A DNA stretch of 64,000 bases from Streptomyces violens (GCF_000717745.1 NZ_JOBH01000025.1:27423-91422), one strand, 5' to 3'; counted from the stretch's first letter, positions 17,685-26,794 are shown. The notes: a model not told the origin generated them from the sequence alone. A program made the numbers and translations.

Positions 17685-17719
17685 GATGGGCCGCCCCGCA
17701 GCACGCGGGGCGGCCCATC
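17685..17719. terminator. Strong bidirectional hairpin terminator
   Basis: A perfect 15-bp stem (GATGGGCCGCCCCGC with its complement at 17705-17719) and a five-base loop AGCAC. It sits between the convergent CbiX-like and methyltransferase genes, so it can end transcription from both sides. There is no long T-run, which is usual for Streptomyces terminators. Confidence 0.85.
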
Positions 17720-17746
17720 GCCGTATCCGGGGGCGCTCCCCCGTAC

Positions 17747-18538
17747 TCAGCCGCTCGTGCGCCCCACCAGCACCCGTACCCGTACCTCCTCCGCGTACGG
17801 GCCCTGCGGGAGTGCGGCCCGCAGGCCGGCGGCGAAGTGCGGGCGGTCGGCGGCGGTCGGCAGCCGGCCGGCCGGCACGGCGGAGCAGACGCCGCCGACC
17901 AGCTCCTCGAACGTCAGCTCCACGCGGTAGCGGTGGTCGATCTCGCGCACCCCGTCATAGCCCGCCGCGCGCAGCTCCCGGGCGTAGCGCTCCTGATCGT
18001 CGTCGGCCGTGCCGCAGGTGGCCTGCAGTACCGTGCCGAAGTACCGCTCCAGGTAGCCGCGCAGCGCGTCCGACCAGTAGCTCTCCTGCTGCCAGAGCGG
18101 TACGCCGTTCGCGATCACGGCGATGCCGCCGCCGGGCCGGAGCAGCGGGCGCAGCTCGCGGAAGAGCTGCTCGTGGTCCATCCAGTGCAGCGCCTGGCCG
18201 ATGACGGTCATGGCCAGGGAGCCGCGGCCGAGCAGCGTGCCGAGCGCCGGGACGTCGGTGTCCGCGCCGAGCACCCAGGTGGCGTTGCGTACGCCTGCTT
18301 CCTCGGCGGCCCGGCGGGCCAGCCGCAGCATGTCCGGTTCGGGGTCCATGCCGAGTACGGAGCCGACCCGCTCGGCGAGCGGCACGGTCAACTGTCCCGT
18401 GCCGCAGCCCAGGTCGAGCGCGGTGTCGCCGGCGGTCAGGCCGAAGGCTTCCTGCAGGGCGTCCAGGAGCTCCGGGCGGTAGCCGCGCCGGAAGCGGGCG
18501 TAGTACTCGGCGACTTCACCACTGAATCCGACGGTCAT
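17747..18538 (-). CDS. Class I SAM-dependent methyltransferase
   Basis: A 263-residue methyltransferase. Motif I is seen as ALDLGCGTGQLTVPLAERV near residues 41-59, followed by the acidic motif II region VLGMDPEPDMLRLAR. Later LRPLLRPGGGIAVIANGVPLW is the post-III motif. The SAM pocket is intact. The substrate domain gives no clue to the target, and relatives are annotated only as small-molecule methyltransferases. It faces the CbiX-like gene across a terminator and is preceded by a lactonase gene on the same strand. Confidence 0.85.
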   Translation of the reverse strand: MTVGFSGEVAEYYARFRRGYRPELLDALQEAFGLTAGDTALDLGCGTGQLTVPLAERVGSVLGMDPEPDMLRLARRAAEEAGVRNATWVLGADTDVPALGTLLGRGSLAMTVIGQALHWMDHEQLFRELRPLLRPGGGIAVIANGVPLWQQESYWSDALRGYLERYFGTVLQATCGTADDDQERYARELRAAGYDGVREIDHRYRVELTFEELVGGVCSAVPAGRLPTAADRPHFAAGLRAALPQGPYAEEVRVRVLVGRTSG

Positions 18539-18622
18539 GCCGTCAGACTGCCCGGTTCCTGGCCGCCGCGCCCGCCATTCGGACGATCTCGCCGCCGAGC
18601 GTCCGCTATCGGCTGAACATAC

Positions 18623-19702
18623 TCAACGGTCGGCGCCGACCGGCAGGTTCCCGAAGACCACGCAGGAAGCCGACGGTACCGGGATCGAACCTGCCCGCTC
18701 CGGGACGCCCGTTTCCGGGGCGACCGTGAACCATGTGACGTCCCCGGAGCGCTCGTTGGCGGCGTAGAGGTGCCGCCCTCCGGGGTGCAGCGCCAGGTCG
18801 CGCGGCCAGGTGCCGCCGCACGGCACGGTCGTGACGAGCCGCGGCGACAGGCCGTCCTGCTCCAGCGCCAGTACGGCGATGCTGTCGTCCCCGCGGTTGG
18901 CGGCCCAGCCGAACCGTCCGTCGGCGGAGACCACGAACTCGGACGGCAGCGTCGGCGTCACGCCACCGTCAGGCAGTACGGACGTCTCCCCCACCGGCGT
19001 CAGCACCCCCTGTACGGCGTCCCAGCGGCAGGTGGTCACCGTCGGATCCAGTTCGTTGATGACGTACGCGAGCCAGCCGCCCGGGTGGAAGCGCAGATGG
19101 CGCGGGCCGCTGCCGGCGCGCAGCGCGATCTCGCGGCGCATGACCAGTCGCCCGCTCCCCGGGTCGATGTCGCAGACGCGTACGGAGTCGGTGCCGAGGT
19201 CCACGCTGAGCACCCAGCGTCCCGTGGGGTCGGCCACCACGGCGTGCGCGTGCGGGCCGGTCTGCCGCTCGGCGTTCGGGCCGCTGCCGTGGTGCTGGAG
19301 CACGGCGCCGGGGCCGGGCGCGGTGGGCGCGCCGTCGGCCCGCAGGGGCAGCGCACTCACGCTGCCGGAGCGGTAGTTGGCGGTCAGCAGGTGCCCGGCG
19401 TGCGGGGTGAGGTGGGTGGGCGCGGAGCCGTGCACGGGCACCGGCGGCGCGAGCGGTTCCGGCCGGTCGCCCGCGAGCGAGAACGCCGCGGCCGCGCCGT
19501 CGGGCGTCTCACTCACCGCGTACAGCAGCCGGCCGTCGCCGGACACCGCGAGGTAGGAGGGGTTGGTCACCGCGTCGGTGCGGTGCAGTTCCTTCAGGGC
19601 CCCGCTCTCCGGGTCGGCCTCCGCGGTCACCACGCCGGCCCCGCCGGCCGTCGACCCGATGTACGCCCGCCGCCCGGCACCGTTCCGGCCGTCACCGTTC
19701 AC
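18623..19702 (-). CDS. Lactonase-family beta-propeller (YbhE/Pgl type)
   Basis: A 359-residue seven-bladed propeller of the 6-phosphogluconolactonase/3-carboxymuconate cyclase family. Blade strands repeat patterns such as GDGRLLYAVSE, GRWVLSVDLGTDSVRVCD, PRHLRFHPGGWLAYVINE and GRHLYAANERSGDVTWF. The His/Arg cluster in GPHAHAVVADPTGRW fits the family active-site region. It starts at GTG 19702 without a signal peptide. It may hydrolyse sugar lactones in the cytoplasm; no pentose-phosphate genes lie nearby, so the substrate is unproven. Confidence 0.83.
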   Translation of the reverse strand: MNGDGRNGAGRRAYIGSTAGGAGVVTAEADPESGALKELHRTDAVTNPSYLAVSGDGRLLYAVSETPDGAAAAFSLAGDRPEPLAPPVPVHGSAPTHLTPHAGHLLTANYRSGSVSALPLRADGAPTAPGPGAVLQHHGSGPNAERQTGPHAHAVVADPTGRWVLSVDLGTDSVRVCDIDPGSGRLVMRREIALRAGSGPRHLRFHPGGWLAYVINELDPTVTTCRWDAVQGVLTPVGETSVLPDGGVTPTLPSEFVVSADGRFGWAANRGDDSIAVLALEQDGLSPRLVTTVPCGGTWPRDLALHPGGRHLYAANERSGDVTWFTVAPETGVPERAGSIPVPSASCVVFGNLPVGADR

Positions 19703-19849
19703 ACCCGTACCCCGCTTCCCGTCCGCACGCCCCGCATCGGTCGGTCACCGACGCTAACAGCCGGGGCGGCGCGGAGCCCGCCTGTATCCGCCTGTATCCG
19801 TCCGTACTCCGTGCGTACAGCCCGTCCGTACCCGCCCGTGCGGTCGTCG

Positions 19850-21400
19850 TCAGGCGCTGATCAGCGGCGGGCGACCGGAATCGCGCAGAGGTACCGCGAG
19901 TTCGGCGAGCGCCCTTTCCAGGCCGTCGAGGTGGGCGAGGGCCGGTTCCGTCGCCGAAATGCGCGGCGCGGCGGCCACGGCCACCCACTGCTGACCGGCC
20001 ACCCGCTCCCGCTGCTGACCGGCCGCCCGCTCCGCCGCGCGCTCCGGCGTCGTCAGCGCCGCCACCGCGGCCTCGACCCGTCGGCACGCCGCGGTGAGGC
20101 GGTCGTCGTGGGACGCCTCGGGGTCGGCCGCGACGGCGGCCAGCCCGCGGACCTCGCGGGCGCAGTCGTCGAGCAGGGCGACGACCTGACGCGCCCGCTC
20201 CTTGCGGGCACGCAGCGGGCTGAGCGGGTGGACCAGCGGGGCGATCGAGACCCGTACCTTGCCGAGCAGCAGCTCCAGCTCGGCGATCCGCGGCGCGGGG
20301 TCGGCGGCCGCGGAGCCGGCCAGCCGCGCGGCGGCCTCGGCCGTGCAGGCGTGCACGCAGCGCAGCGCGCGCTCGATCCAGGCGTCCGTCGTGGCGTGCG
20401 TGGTGACGGGCAGCACGAGCAGCACCGCCAGTACCGCGCCGAGCGCCCCGACGCCCGTCTCCGTGACCCGCAGCACGAGCAGCCCCGGGTCCAGCACGCC
20501 GAGGAGCCCGTACAGCAGCCCCGCCATCACCGTCACCGCGAACATCATCCAGGTGTACGAGACGGCGGCCGTGTAGAAGATCCCGAAGACACAGACCGCG
20601 ACGAGCGCGGCGGTGGCCACCGGCGCGCCGTGCAGCGGTACGGCGACGCCCAGCCCGACGACGATCCCGAGCACCGTGCCGAGCACCCGCCGGAAGCTCC
20701 GTACCAGCGTCTCGCCGCTCGACGCCGTGTTCACGAAGACCCACCACGTCGCGCCCACGGCCCAGTACCAGCGGTCATGGGAGAGCACCTGCCCCGCCGC
20801 GAGTGCGAAGGCACCGCCGGCCATGGCCTGGACCGCCTGCCGCGTGGTCGGCCGGGCGAGCCCGGTGCCGACGTTCAGCGGCGGTACGACGGCGGGCGGC
20901 GGCAGCCGACGCTCGTAACACCACAGTCCGAAGCGCACGGCCGAGGAGGCCAGCAGCGACAGCAGCATCGCTTCGTAGAGCTCGGGCAGCTGGCCGGGCA
21001 CCGTGTGCAGGAACTGCGACGCGAAGAAGGCCATGAAGCCGAGCACGCCGAGGGAGTGCCCCCGCGGCCCCCACCGGCGCGCGTACACCCCGGTGCCGAC
21101 CACGGCGAGAAAGGCCGCGTCCCGGGCCAACGGGTAGTCGTGCAACATCGCGGCGAGGGCGAGTACGGGGAAACCCACCGCCGGGAACAGCGCGGTGGTG
21201 ACCGCCTGTCCCCGAACCGTCGGGTCCGTCACCGTGAAGAGCGCCAGCAGGGCCGCGAGCCCACCGAAGATGACCGCGACCAGCGAATGGCCGGCCAGTC
21301 CGCACAGGACCACCGCCAGCCCGATGCCGAGCACCGCCCGCAGCGCACTGCGCAACCGCAGCCGCCCCGGATCCGGAGCAACGAACACCCTCTTCAGCAC
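19850..21400 (-). CDS. FUSC-family (aromatic acid exporter-like) membrane protein
   Basis: A membrane protein with two blocks of about six helices (residues near 15-150 and 200-330), each followed by a cytoplasmic part, as in FUSC/YccS/aromatic acid exporter proteins. WWVFVNTASSGETLVRSFRRVLGT is the typical signature between the halves. The C-terminal 180 residues are helical and Ala/Glu-rich with a short AGQQ repeat. The frame is open to GTG 21499, but codons upstream of GTG 21400 use many A/T third bases, and an AAGGGG site precedes 21400, so I take that start. It probably helps export hydrophobic or aromatic compounds. Confidence 0.82.
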   Translation of the reverse strand: MLKRVFVAPDPGRLRLRSALRAVLGIGLAVVLCGLAGHSLVAVIFGGLAALLALFTVTDPTVRGQAVTTALFPAVGFPVLALAAMLHDYPLARDAAFLAVVGTGVYARRWGPRGHSLGVLGFMAFFASQFLHTVPGQLPELYEAMLLSLLASSAVRFGLWCYERRLPPPAVVPPLNVGTGLARPTTRQAVQAMAGGAFALAAGQVLSHDRWYWAVGATWWVFVNTASSGETLVRSFRRVLGTVLGIVVGLGVAVPLHGAPVATAALVAVCVFGIFYTAAVSYTWMMFAVTVMAGLLYGLLGVLDPGLLVLRVTETGVGALGAVLAVLLVLPVTTHATTDAWIERALRCVHACTAEAAARLAGSAAADPAPRIAELELLLGKVRVSIAPLVHPLSPLRARKERARQVVALLDDCAREVRGLAAVAADPEASHDDRLTAACRRVEAAVAALTTPERAAERAAGQQRERVAGQQWVAVAAAPRISATEPALAHLDGLERALAELAVPLRDSGRPPLISA

Positions 21401-21501
21401 GGATCCCCGCCCCTTCTGCGTTCCAGCACGCATGGCATGAAAAAGGCGCCGCGGAATCCGCAGCGCCATCGACACGACCATCAGAACACCCGAGGGCACA
21501 C

Positions 21502-21532
21502 TGGCTCAACAGGACGCGGAAACGCTGAGCCA
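21502..21532. promoter_or_regulatory. Inverted repeat TGGCTCA-N17-TGAGCCA
   Basis: Perfect 7-base arms at 21502-21508 and 21526-21532 in the divergent gap between the FUSC gene and the NB-ARC regulator gene. It may be an operator or a transcript hairpin. Confidence 0.4.
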
Positions 21533-21696
21533 TTGGCACAGCAATACGCGCCCCCACGAGAACAAGAGCGTGCCAATGGACCACCTCGCCCGAGCGGAAC
21601 GTGGAAGTAAGTGATCCGCTCCCAGCAGGCGGCGGCCTGTCGCGGTCAGGGTGGGGCGGGTTTGCACGGCTCTCAGGTATTCGGTGACATCGCGCC

Positions 21697-23838
21697 ATGG
21701 TCCGGGGACGAGAGGGGACACTCTGCAGGGTGCGCTCCCTGCCGGTATCTCGTACGCGTCTGATCGGGCGCGCAGTCGAACTGACACGTGTGGAACGCCT
21801 TGTGTGCCGGCGGTCCCGGATGGTGACGCTGACCGGGGTCGCCGGCGTGGGGAAGACCCGTCTCGCGCAGGCGGCCGCACAGGCCGTGCAGGCGCAGTTC
21901 CGGGACGGGGTGTGGTTCGTCGAGCTGTCGCCGCTGCGGGACGGTGAGCTGGTCGCGCTGGTCATCGCCGAGGCGCTGCCGCTGGCCGACCAGACGACCC
22001 GGCCGATGATCGATGTGGTGGCGGAGTATCTGGCCGAGCGGGAGACGCTGCTGGTGCTGGACACCTGCGAGCACCTCGCCGAGGCCTGTGCCCTGACGGC
22101 GGAGGTGTTGCTGCAGGCCGCGCCGGGCCTGCGGATCCTGGCCACGAGTCGGCGCCCCCTGAATGTGGCCGGCGAGGAGGTGGTCGTGCTCGACCCGCTG
22201 CCCGTGCCCAAGGAGGGCGACCTGGCCACGGGCGCGGAGGACCCGGAGGACGCGGTGGCGCTGCTGGCCGAGCGGGCCACGCAGGCCGTGCCGGGCTTCA
22301 CCGTTACCGACGCCAATCGGCCGGAGCTGGTACGGCTGTGCCGCCGCCTGGAGGGACTGCCGCTGGCGATCGAGCTGGCCGCGGCCCGGCTGCATGAGCT
22401 GAGCATGACCGAGCTGGCCGAGCGGCTGGACGACCGGTTGGGCGTGCTGGGCAACGACCGCGAGGTGGTGCCGGACGCCGATCCCCCGTGGCATCAGGCG
22501 CTGCGTACCGCGATCGGGTGGAGCAACGAACTGTGCACGCCGGAAGAGCGGCTGCTGTGGGCGCGGGTGTCGGTGTTCGCCGGCGATTTCGACGCCGAGG
22601 CGGCGCGTCGGGTGTGCGCCGACGACCTGATCCCCGGCGAGAAGATCCCGGCCCTCCTGCACGCGCTCGCCGATGCCTCGATCCTGTCCTGGACGCCCAC
22701 CGGGGACGGGGACCGCTACCGGATGCTCGACACCATCCGCGAATACGGCGCCGGATGGCTGGCGGCCATCGGTGAGCGCGACGCCTGCCGCCGCCGCCAC
22801 GTCGCCCACTACACCTCCCTGCTGCGCCACTTCGCCGACCGCTTCCTCACCTCCGAGCAGGTGCCGCTGTACTGGGGACTGGTCCCCGAGCGGGAGAACC
22901 TGCGCGCCGCGCTCGGTTACGCCCTCGACGGCGGTGGTGGCGACGCGGTGGCGCTGACGGCGGTGATGTGGCCGTACTGGACCTGTGCCGGGCAGCCCCG
23001 TGAGGCGGGCCACTGGATGGACCTGGCGCTCGCCCGTGCGCCCGAGCCGTCCGCCGACCGGTTCACGACCCTGGTGTGGAGCTGCACCTACGCGACGTAC
23101 CGGGGCGAACACGCGGCGGCGCAGCAGTTCGCAAACGAGGCGCAGGAAGTCGCCGACCGGCTCGGCGACCTCCGACTGGCCGGATATGCCGCCATGAGCC
23201 GCGGGCAGTCGCTGGCCTACGCCGGCGCGCCCGACGCGGGCCTGGACCTGCTGCGCCGGGCGACCGAGATCTTCCGCGACCTCGGCGACACATCCGGCAT
23301 GTGCCTGGCTGCGATCCGCAGCTGCGTCGCCCATACCATCGCCGGCGACGTCGACGCCACGCTCGCCGCCTTCGCCGAGGCGCGCGACCTGCTCGGCGAG
23401 GGCAATGAGGAGAGCTACTTCACGGCGTTCATCCTCATCTCCAGCGGCGTCGCCCAGGTGCTCTCCGGGGATACCACCGCCGCCGGCCAGGGCGGGCGCC
23501 GCGCCCTGGAGCTGCAGTCCGCGCGCGACGACCTGCTCGGCGTGGCGTCCTCCCTCAGCCTGCTGGCCTGGGTCGCCGCGCAGGAGGGGCGGCATTCCCG
23601 CGCGGCCTGTCTGTTCGGCGCGGCGAGCGCGGTGTTGGCGCTGGCGGGCGCGGCGCCGTTCGTCGGCAACCCGAAGCTGGGGGCCCTGCACGCCCGGTTC
23701 GACGCCACCGCCCGGGAGGCGCTCGGGGACCAGCGGTACGAGCTGCTGCACCGCCAGGGCGCGCAGTGGCCGCGATCGGCCGCCGTGGAATTCGCCGTGA
23801 GCGACCGCGACGCGCCTCCCACTGTCGGCGGCCAGTAG
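21697..23838 (+). CDS. NB-ARC/STAND ATPase regulator without an HTH domain
   Basis: A 713-residue protein related to the large LuxR-type and SARP-associated ATPase regulators. It has a Walker A motif VAGVGKTRLAQAAA near residue 48, a Walker B-like LLVLDTCEHLAEAC, the sensor ATSRRPLNVAGEEVV, and GLPLAIELAAARL. TPR-like helices follow from residue 400 to the end. Relatives usually carry a C-terminal LuxR-type or N-terminal SARP DNA-binding domain. Neither is present, and the frame closes at AVSDRDAPPTVGGQ without one. It may act through a partner, or may be a shortened form. GTG 21730 is an alternative start. Confidence 0.82.
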   Translation: MVRGREGTLCRVRSLPVSRTRLIGRAVELTRVERLVCRRSRMVTLTGVAGVGKTRLAQAAAQAVQAQFRDGVWFVELSPLRDGELVALVIAEALPLADQTTRPMIDVVAEYLAERETLLVLDTCEHLAEACALTAEVLLQAAPGLRILATSRRPLNVAGEEVVVLDPLPVPKEGDLATGAEDPEDAVALLAERATQAVPGFTVTDANRPELVRLCRRLEGLPLAIELAAARLHELSMTELAERLDDRLGVLGNDREVVPDADPPWHQALRTAIGWSNELCTPEERLLWARVSVFAGDFDAEAARRVCADDLIPGEKIPALLHALADASILSWTPTGDGDRYRMLDTIREYGAGWLAAIGERDACRRRHVAHYTSLLRHFADRFLTSEQVPLYWGLVPERENLRAALGYALDGGGGDAVALTAVMWPYWTCAGQPREAGHWMDLALARAPEPSADRFTTLVWSCTYATYRGEHAAAQQFANEAQEVADRLGDLRLAGYAAMSRGQSLAYAGAPDAGLDLLRRATEIFRDLGDTSGMCLAAIRSCVAHTIAGDVDATLAAFAEARDLLGEGNEESYFTAFILISSGVAQVLSGDTTAAGQGGRRALELQSARDDLLGVASSLSLLAWVAAQEGRHSRAACLFGAASAVLALAGAAPFVGNPKLGALHARFDATAREALGDQRYELLHRQGAQWPRSAAVEFAVSDRDAPPTVGGQ

Positions 23839-23941
23839 AAACGACTGGCGCCGCGCGCTCCGACCCCGGGCCGTCTCACGTGCTGAAATACTCGTCTCAG
23901 CGGCTTGATCCGCACAGGTCGGACGGCGCAGAATGCCAGGC

Positions 23942-24022
23942 ATGACTGCTGCTGCCGACCTCCTCGTGGGACGCCTCCACGTCGATCTGTGTCGCCAGTC
24001 CAGCGCCAACTGTCGCGCCTGA
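23942..24022 (+). CDS. Putative leader peptide of the sulfonate operon
   Basis: A 26-residue ORF beginning MTAAADLLVGRLHVDLCRQ and ending SSANCRA, with two TGT cysteine codons. It fits the small actinobacterial leader peptides with an R-x-HVDL-x-R-x-x-SA core that precede sulfur-assimilation and sulfonate operons. It lies 250 bp upstream of ssuD on the same strand. An in-frame ATG at 23933 is an alternative start. Translation through the Cys codons could report cysteinyl-tRNA supply and control downstream expression, as shown for polycysteine leaders in mycobacteria. The attenuation role here is inferred. Confidence 0.65.
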   Translation: MTAAADLLVGRLHVDLCRQSSANCRA

Positions 24023-24085
24023 TGCGTTCTTCGGCCGCGTTCCCCGCTCTTCCCGGGCCCGCGCTGCCGCGCCTTTCTCCTGCTT

Positions 24086-24145
24086 TCCGAAGCTCTGCTG
24101 TCAGAAGCCCCGCTCTCCGAAGCACGGCTTTCTGAAGCTCCGCTT
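24086..24145 (+). repeat. Four 15-nt tandem repeats between leader peptide and ssuD
   Basis: Units at 24086-24100, 24101-24115, 24116-24130 and 24131-24145 share the pattern TCNGAAGCNCNGCTN. They lie in the presumed 5' leader of the ssuD transcript. Each unit has a partly self-complementary GAAGC/GCTTC character, so alternative pairing in RNA is possible. Confidence 0.75.
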
Positions 24146-24272
24146 CCGCAGTTCCCCTTTCCGCACCTGGTGACGCACCGTCGTCGCCTCCTCCGCGGCG
24201 CACCGTCATGTCCCGCGCCGGGCCGTCGTGCCCTGCCCGGACGTGGCCCGCCGCCCTTCCCCGGAGTCCTCG

Positions 24273-25427
24273 ATGTCTTCTGCCCTGACGTTCCATTGGT
24301 TCCTGCCCACGACCGGTGACAGCCGGCACATCGTCGGCGGCGGGCACGGCTCCCTGCCCGGCACCGCCGGCGGGGACCGGCCCGCCTCCGTCGAGTACCT
24401 CGGTCAGATCGCCCGCAGCGCCGAACAGCTCGGTTTCGTCGGGGCGTTGACGCCGACGGGCGCGTGGTGCGAGGACGCCTGGCTGACCACGGCGATGCTC
24501 ACGCAGGTCACCGAGCGGCTGAAGTTCCTCGTCGCCTTCCGGCCCGGCCAGATCAGCCCGACCCTGTCGGCGCAGATGGCCGCGACGTACCAGCGGCAGT
24601 CGCACGGCCGGCTGCTGCTCAACGTCGTCACCGGCGGCGAGTCGGCGGAGCAGCGCGCGTACGGCGACTTCCTCGACAAGGACCAGCGGTACGCGCGCAC
24701 CGGCGAGTTCCTGGACATCGTGCGGCGGCTGTGGGACGGCGAGACGGTCGACCACCACGGCGAGCATCTGCGGGTGGAAGGCGCCAAGTTGAACCGGCTG
24801 CCCGACCCGGTGCCGCGGGTTTACTTCGGCGGCTCCTCGCCCGCGGCCGGTGAGGTGGCGGCGCGGTACACCGATGTGTATCTGACCTGGGGCGAGCCGC
24901 CGCAGCAGGTGAAGCAGAAGATCGACTGGATCCAGTCGCTGGCCGCCGCGCAGGGCCGCGACGTACGGTTCGGTATCCGGCTGCACACCATCAGCCGGGA
25001 CACCTCGGAGCAGGCGTGGGCCGAGGCGGAGCGGCTGTTGAAGGGGATGGACCCCGAGCGCATCAAGGCGGTGCAGCAGGGCCTGGCGACCAGCGAGTCC
25101 GAGGGCCAGCGCCGGATGCGCGAGCTGCACAACAGCGGGTCCAGCGACAACCTGGAGATCTACCCCAACCTGTGGGCGGGCGTCGGACTGGTACGCGGCG
25201 GCGCCGGCACGGCGCTGGTGGGCAGCCACGCCGAGGTCGCGAACCTCATCGAGGAGTACGCCCGGCTGGGCATCGAGGAGTTCGTGCTCTCCGGTGTGCC
25301 GCACCTGGAGGAGGCGTACTGGTTCGGCGAGGGCGTGCTGCCGCTGCTGGAGCGGCGCGGTCTGTGGCAGCACCCGGCCGGTCCGCGCACGGCCGAGGCG
25401 GGCATCGTCCCGTTCGCCGGCCGATGA
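24273..25427 (+). CDS. ssuD: FMNH2-dependent alkanesulfonate monooxygenase
   Basis: A 384-residue bacterial luciferase-like flavin monooxygenase close to SsuD. It splits alkanesulfonates to aldehyde and sulfite when sulfur is scarce. MSSALTFHWFLPTTGDSRHI, LGFVGALTPTGAWCEDAWL, FLVAFRPGQISPTLSAQMAAT and NVVTGGESAEQRAYGDF are typical of SsuD, and length matches the family. The ATG at 24273 has GGAG six bases upstream. The stop overlaps the transporter start by ATGA. No ssuABC or flavin reductase gene adjoins it, so uptake may depend on the MFS partner and FMNH2 on a reductase encoded elsewhere. Confidence 0.9.
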   Translation: MSSALTFHWFLPTTGDSRHIVGGGHGSLPGTAGGDRPASVEYLGQIARSAEQLGFVGALTPTGAWCEDAWLTTAMLTQVTERLKFLVAFRPGQISPTLSAQMAATYQRQSHGRLLLNVVTGGESAEQRAYGDFLDKDQRYARTGEFLDIVRRLWDGETVDHHGEHLRVEGAKLNRLPDPVPRVYFGGSSPAAGEVAARYTDVYLTWGEPPQQVKQKIDWIQSLAAAQGRDVRFGIRLHTISRDTSEQAWAEAERLLKGMDPERIKAVQQGLATSESEGQRRMRELHNSGSSDNLEIYPNLWAGVGLVRGGAGTALVGSHAEVANLIEEYARLGIEEFVLSGVPHLEEAYWFGEGVLPLLERRGLWQHPAGPRTAEAGIVPFAGR

Positions 25428-26794
25428 GCCCGGCCCCCGCGCCCTCGCAGGCGCCACCGCACCCGGACGAACGGCAGGCGGGCGCCCCGCCGACCCGGCT
25501 GAAGACCGTGGTGCTCGCCAGCCTCCTGGGCACCACCGTCGAGTGGTACGACTTCTTCCTGTACTCGACGGCCGCCGGGCTGGTCTTCAACAAGCTGTTC
25601 TTCCCGACGGCGAACGGCACGGTCGGCACGATGCTGTCGTTCGCGACGTTCGCCGTGGGCTTCGTCGCCCGCCCGGTCGGCGGGCTGCTGTTCGGGCACA
25701 TCGGCGACCGGATCGGCCGCAAGCGCACCCTCGCCTTCACGATGGGCCTGATGGGCGTCTCGACGGCGCTCATCGGCCTGTTGCCGACGTACCAGCAGGT
25801 CGGGCTGCTCGCCCCCGCACTGCTCCTGGTCCTGCGCGTCGCGCAGGGCGTGGCGCTGGGCGGCGAGTGGGCCGGAGCGGTATTGCTTGCGGTCGAGTAC
25901 GGGCCCGACGGCCGCAAGGGCCGGTTCGGCAGCTATCCGCAGATCGGGCTGGCGCTCGGACTGGCGCTGGGCACCGGGGTGTTCGCATTGCTGAACGATG
26001 TGCTCAGCGATGCGGCGTTCCTCGGTTACGGGTGGCGGATCGCGTTCCTCGTCAGCCTGGTGCTGGTCGGGGTCGGCCTGACCGTACGGCTGAAGATCGA
26101 CGAGACGCCGGCCTTCCGCGCGGTGCGCCGGCTGCAGGAGCTGCCGCGCTCCGCGCCCCTGGTGGAGCTGGTACGCGAGCCCGCGGCGCGTCGGCACGTC
26201 CTGCTCGGCATGCTGGCGCGGTGGGGTGAAGGGGCCGCCTTCAACACCTGGGGGGTCTTCGCGATCACCTACGCGACGGGGACGCTCGAGCTGGACCGTA
26301 CGGCGGTGCTGCTCGCGGTGACGGCCGCCGCGCTGCTCATGGCCGTACTGATACCGATGTCGGGTGCGGCGGTCGACCGCCTGGGCGCGCGCCGCGTCTA
26401 TCTCGTGGGCATGGGTGCCTTCGCCGTCTCGGTCTTCCCGGCGTTCTGGCTCTTCGGCACGGGCGGTACCTGGGCGTTCACCGCAGCGCTCCTCATCACC
26501 CTCGGGATCGTGCACGCGTCGTTCTACGGGGCCCAGGGCACGCTGTTCGCCGCGCTGTTCCGTACCCCCGTCCGGTACACGGGCATGTCGTTCGTCTACC
26601 AGATGTCCGGCATCTTCGCCTCGGGGATCACCCCGCTGGTCATGACGGCGCTGCTGGCCCTGGGATCGGGCACGCCATGGCTGGCCTGCGGCTATCTGGC
26701 CCTGACCGGCCTGGTGAGCATGGTGGCGACCGCCCGGCTCCGGGACTCGGACCTGCACGTCCCGACCGGCCGGTCCCGTCGCCTCACGCGGTAG
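25424..26794 (+). CDS. MFS metabolite:H+ symporter (MHS family)
   Basis: A 456-residue twelve-helix transporter. SLLGTTVEWYDFFLYSTAAG in helix 1 and FGHIGDRIGRKRTLAF between helices 2 and 3 are signatures of the metabolite:H+ symporter family (KgtP, ProP, ShiA). It is translationally coupled to ssuD by ATGA, so it most likely imports sulfonates or a sulfonate-bearing osmolyte, replacing the usual SsuABC transporter. The gene end overlaps a small antisense ORF by 11 bases. Substrate specificity is inferred only from the operon. Confidence 0.88.
   Translation: MSPAPAPSQAPPHPDERQAGAPPTRLKTVVLASLLGTTVEWYDFFLYSTAAGLVFNKLFFPTANGTVGTMLSFATFAVGFVARPVGGLLFGHIGDRIGRKRTLAFTMGLMGVSTALIGLLPTYQQVGLLAPALLLVLRVAQGVALGGEWAGAVLLAVEYGPDGRKGRFGSYPQIGLALGLALGTGVFALLNDVLSDAAFLGYGWRIAFLVSLVLVGVGLTVRLKIDETPAFRAVRRLQELPRSAPLVELVREPAARRHVLLGMLARWGEGAAFNTWGVFAITYATGTLELDRTAVLLAVTAAALLMAVLIPMSGAAVDRLGARRVYLVGMGAFAVSVFPAFWLFGTGGTWAFTAALLITLGIVHASFYGAQGTLFAALFRTPVRYTGMSFVYQMSGIFASGITPLVMTALLALGSGTPWLACGYLALTGLVSMVATARLRDSDLHVPTGRSRRLTR

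Noticed and set aside
18770..21610. Long plus-strand open frame across the lactonase and FUSC genes
   Set aside because: It spans two real minus-strand genes and the gap between them, and reads as Arg/Gly/His-rich nonsense.
21697..23838. The NB-ARC protein as a pathway regulator of the NRPS-PKS cluster
   Set aside because: It lies over 20 kb away, next to sulfonate genes, and has no DNA-binding domain.
23905..24135. A 76-codon plus-strand frame over the sulfonate leader
   Set aside because: It is out of frame with the Cys-containing leader peptide, and its end is made only of the 15-nt repeat array. Low-complexity content argues against a protein.
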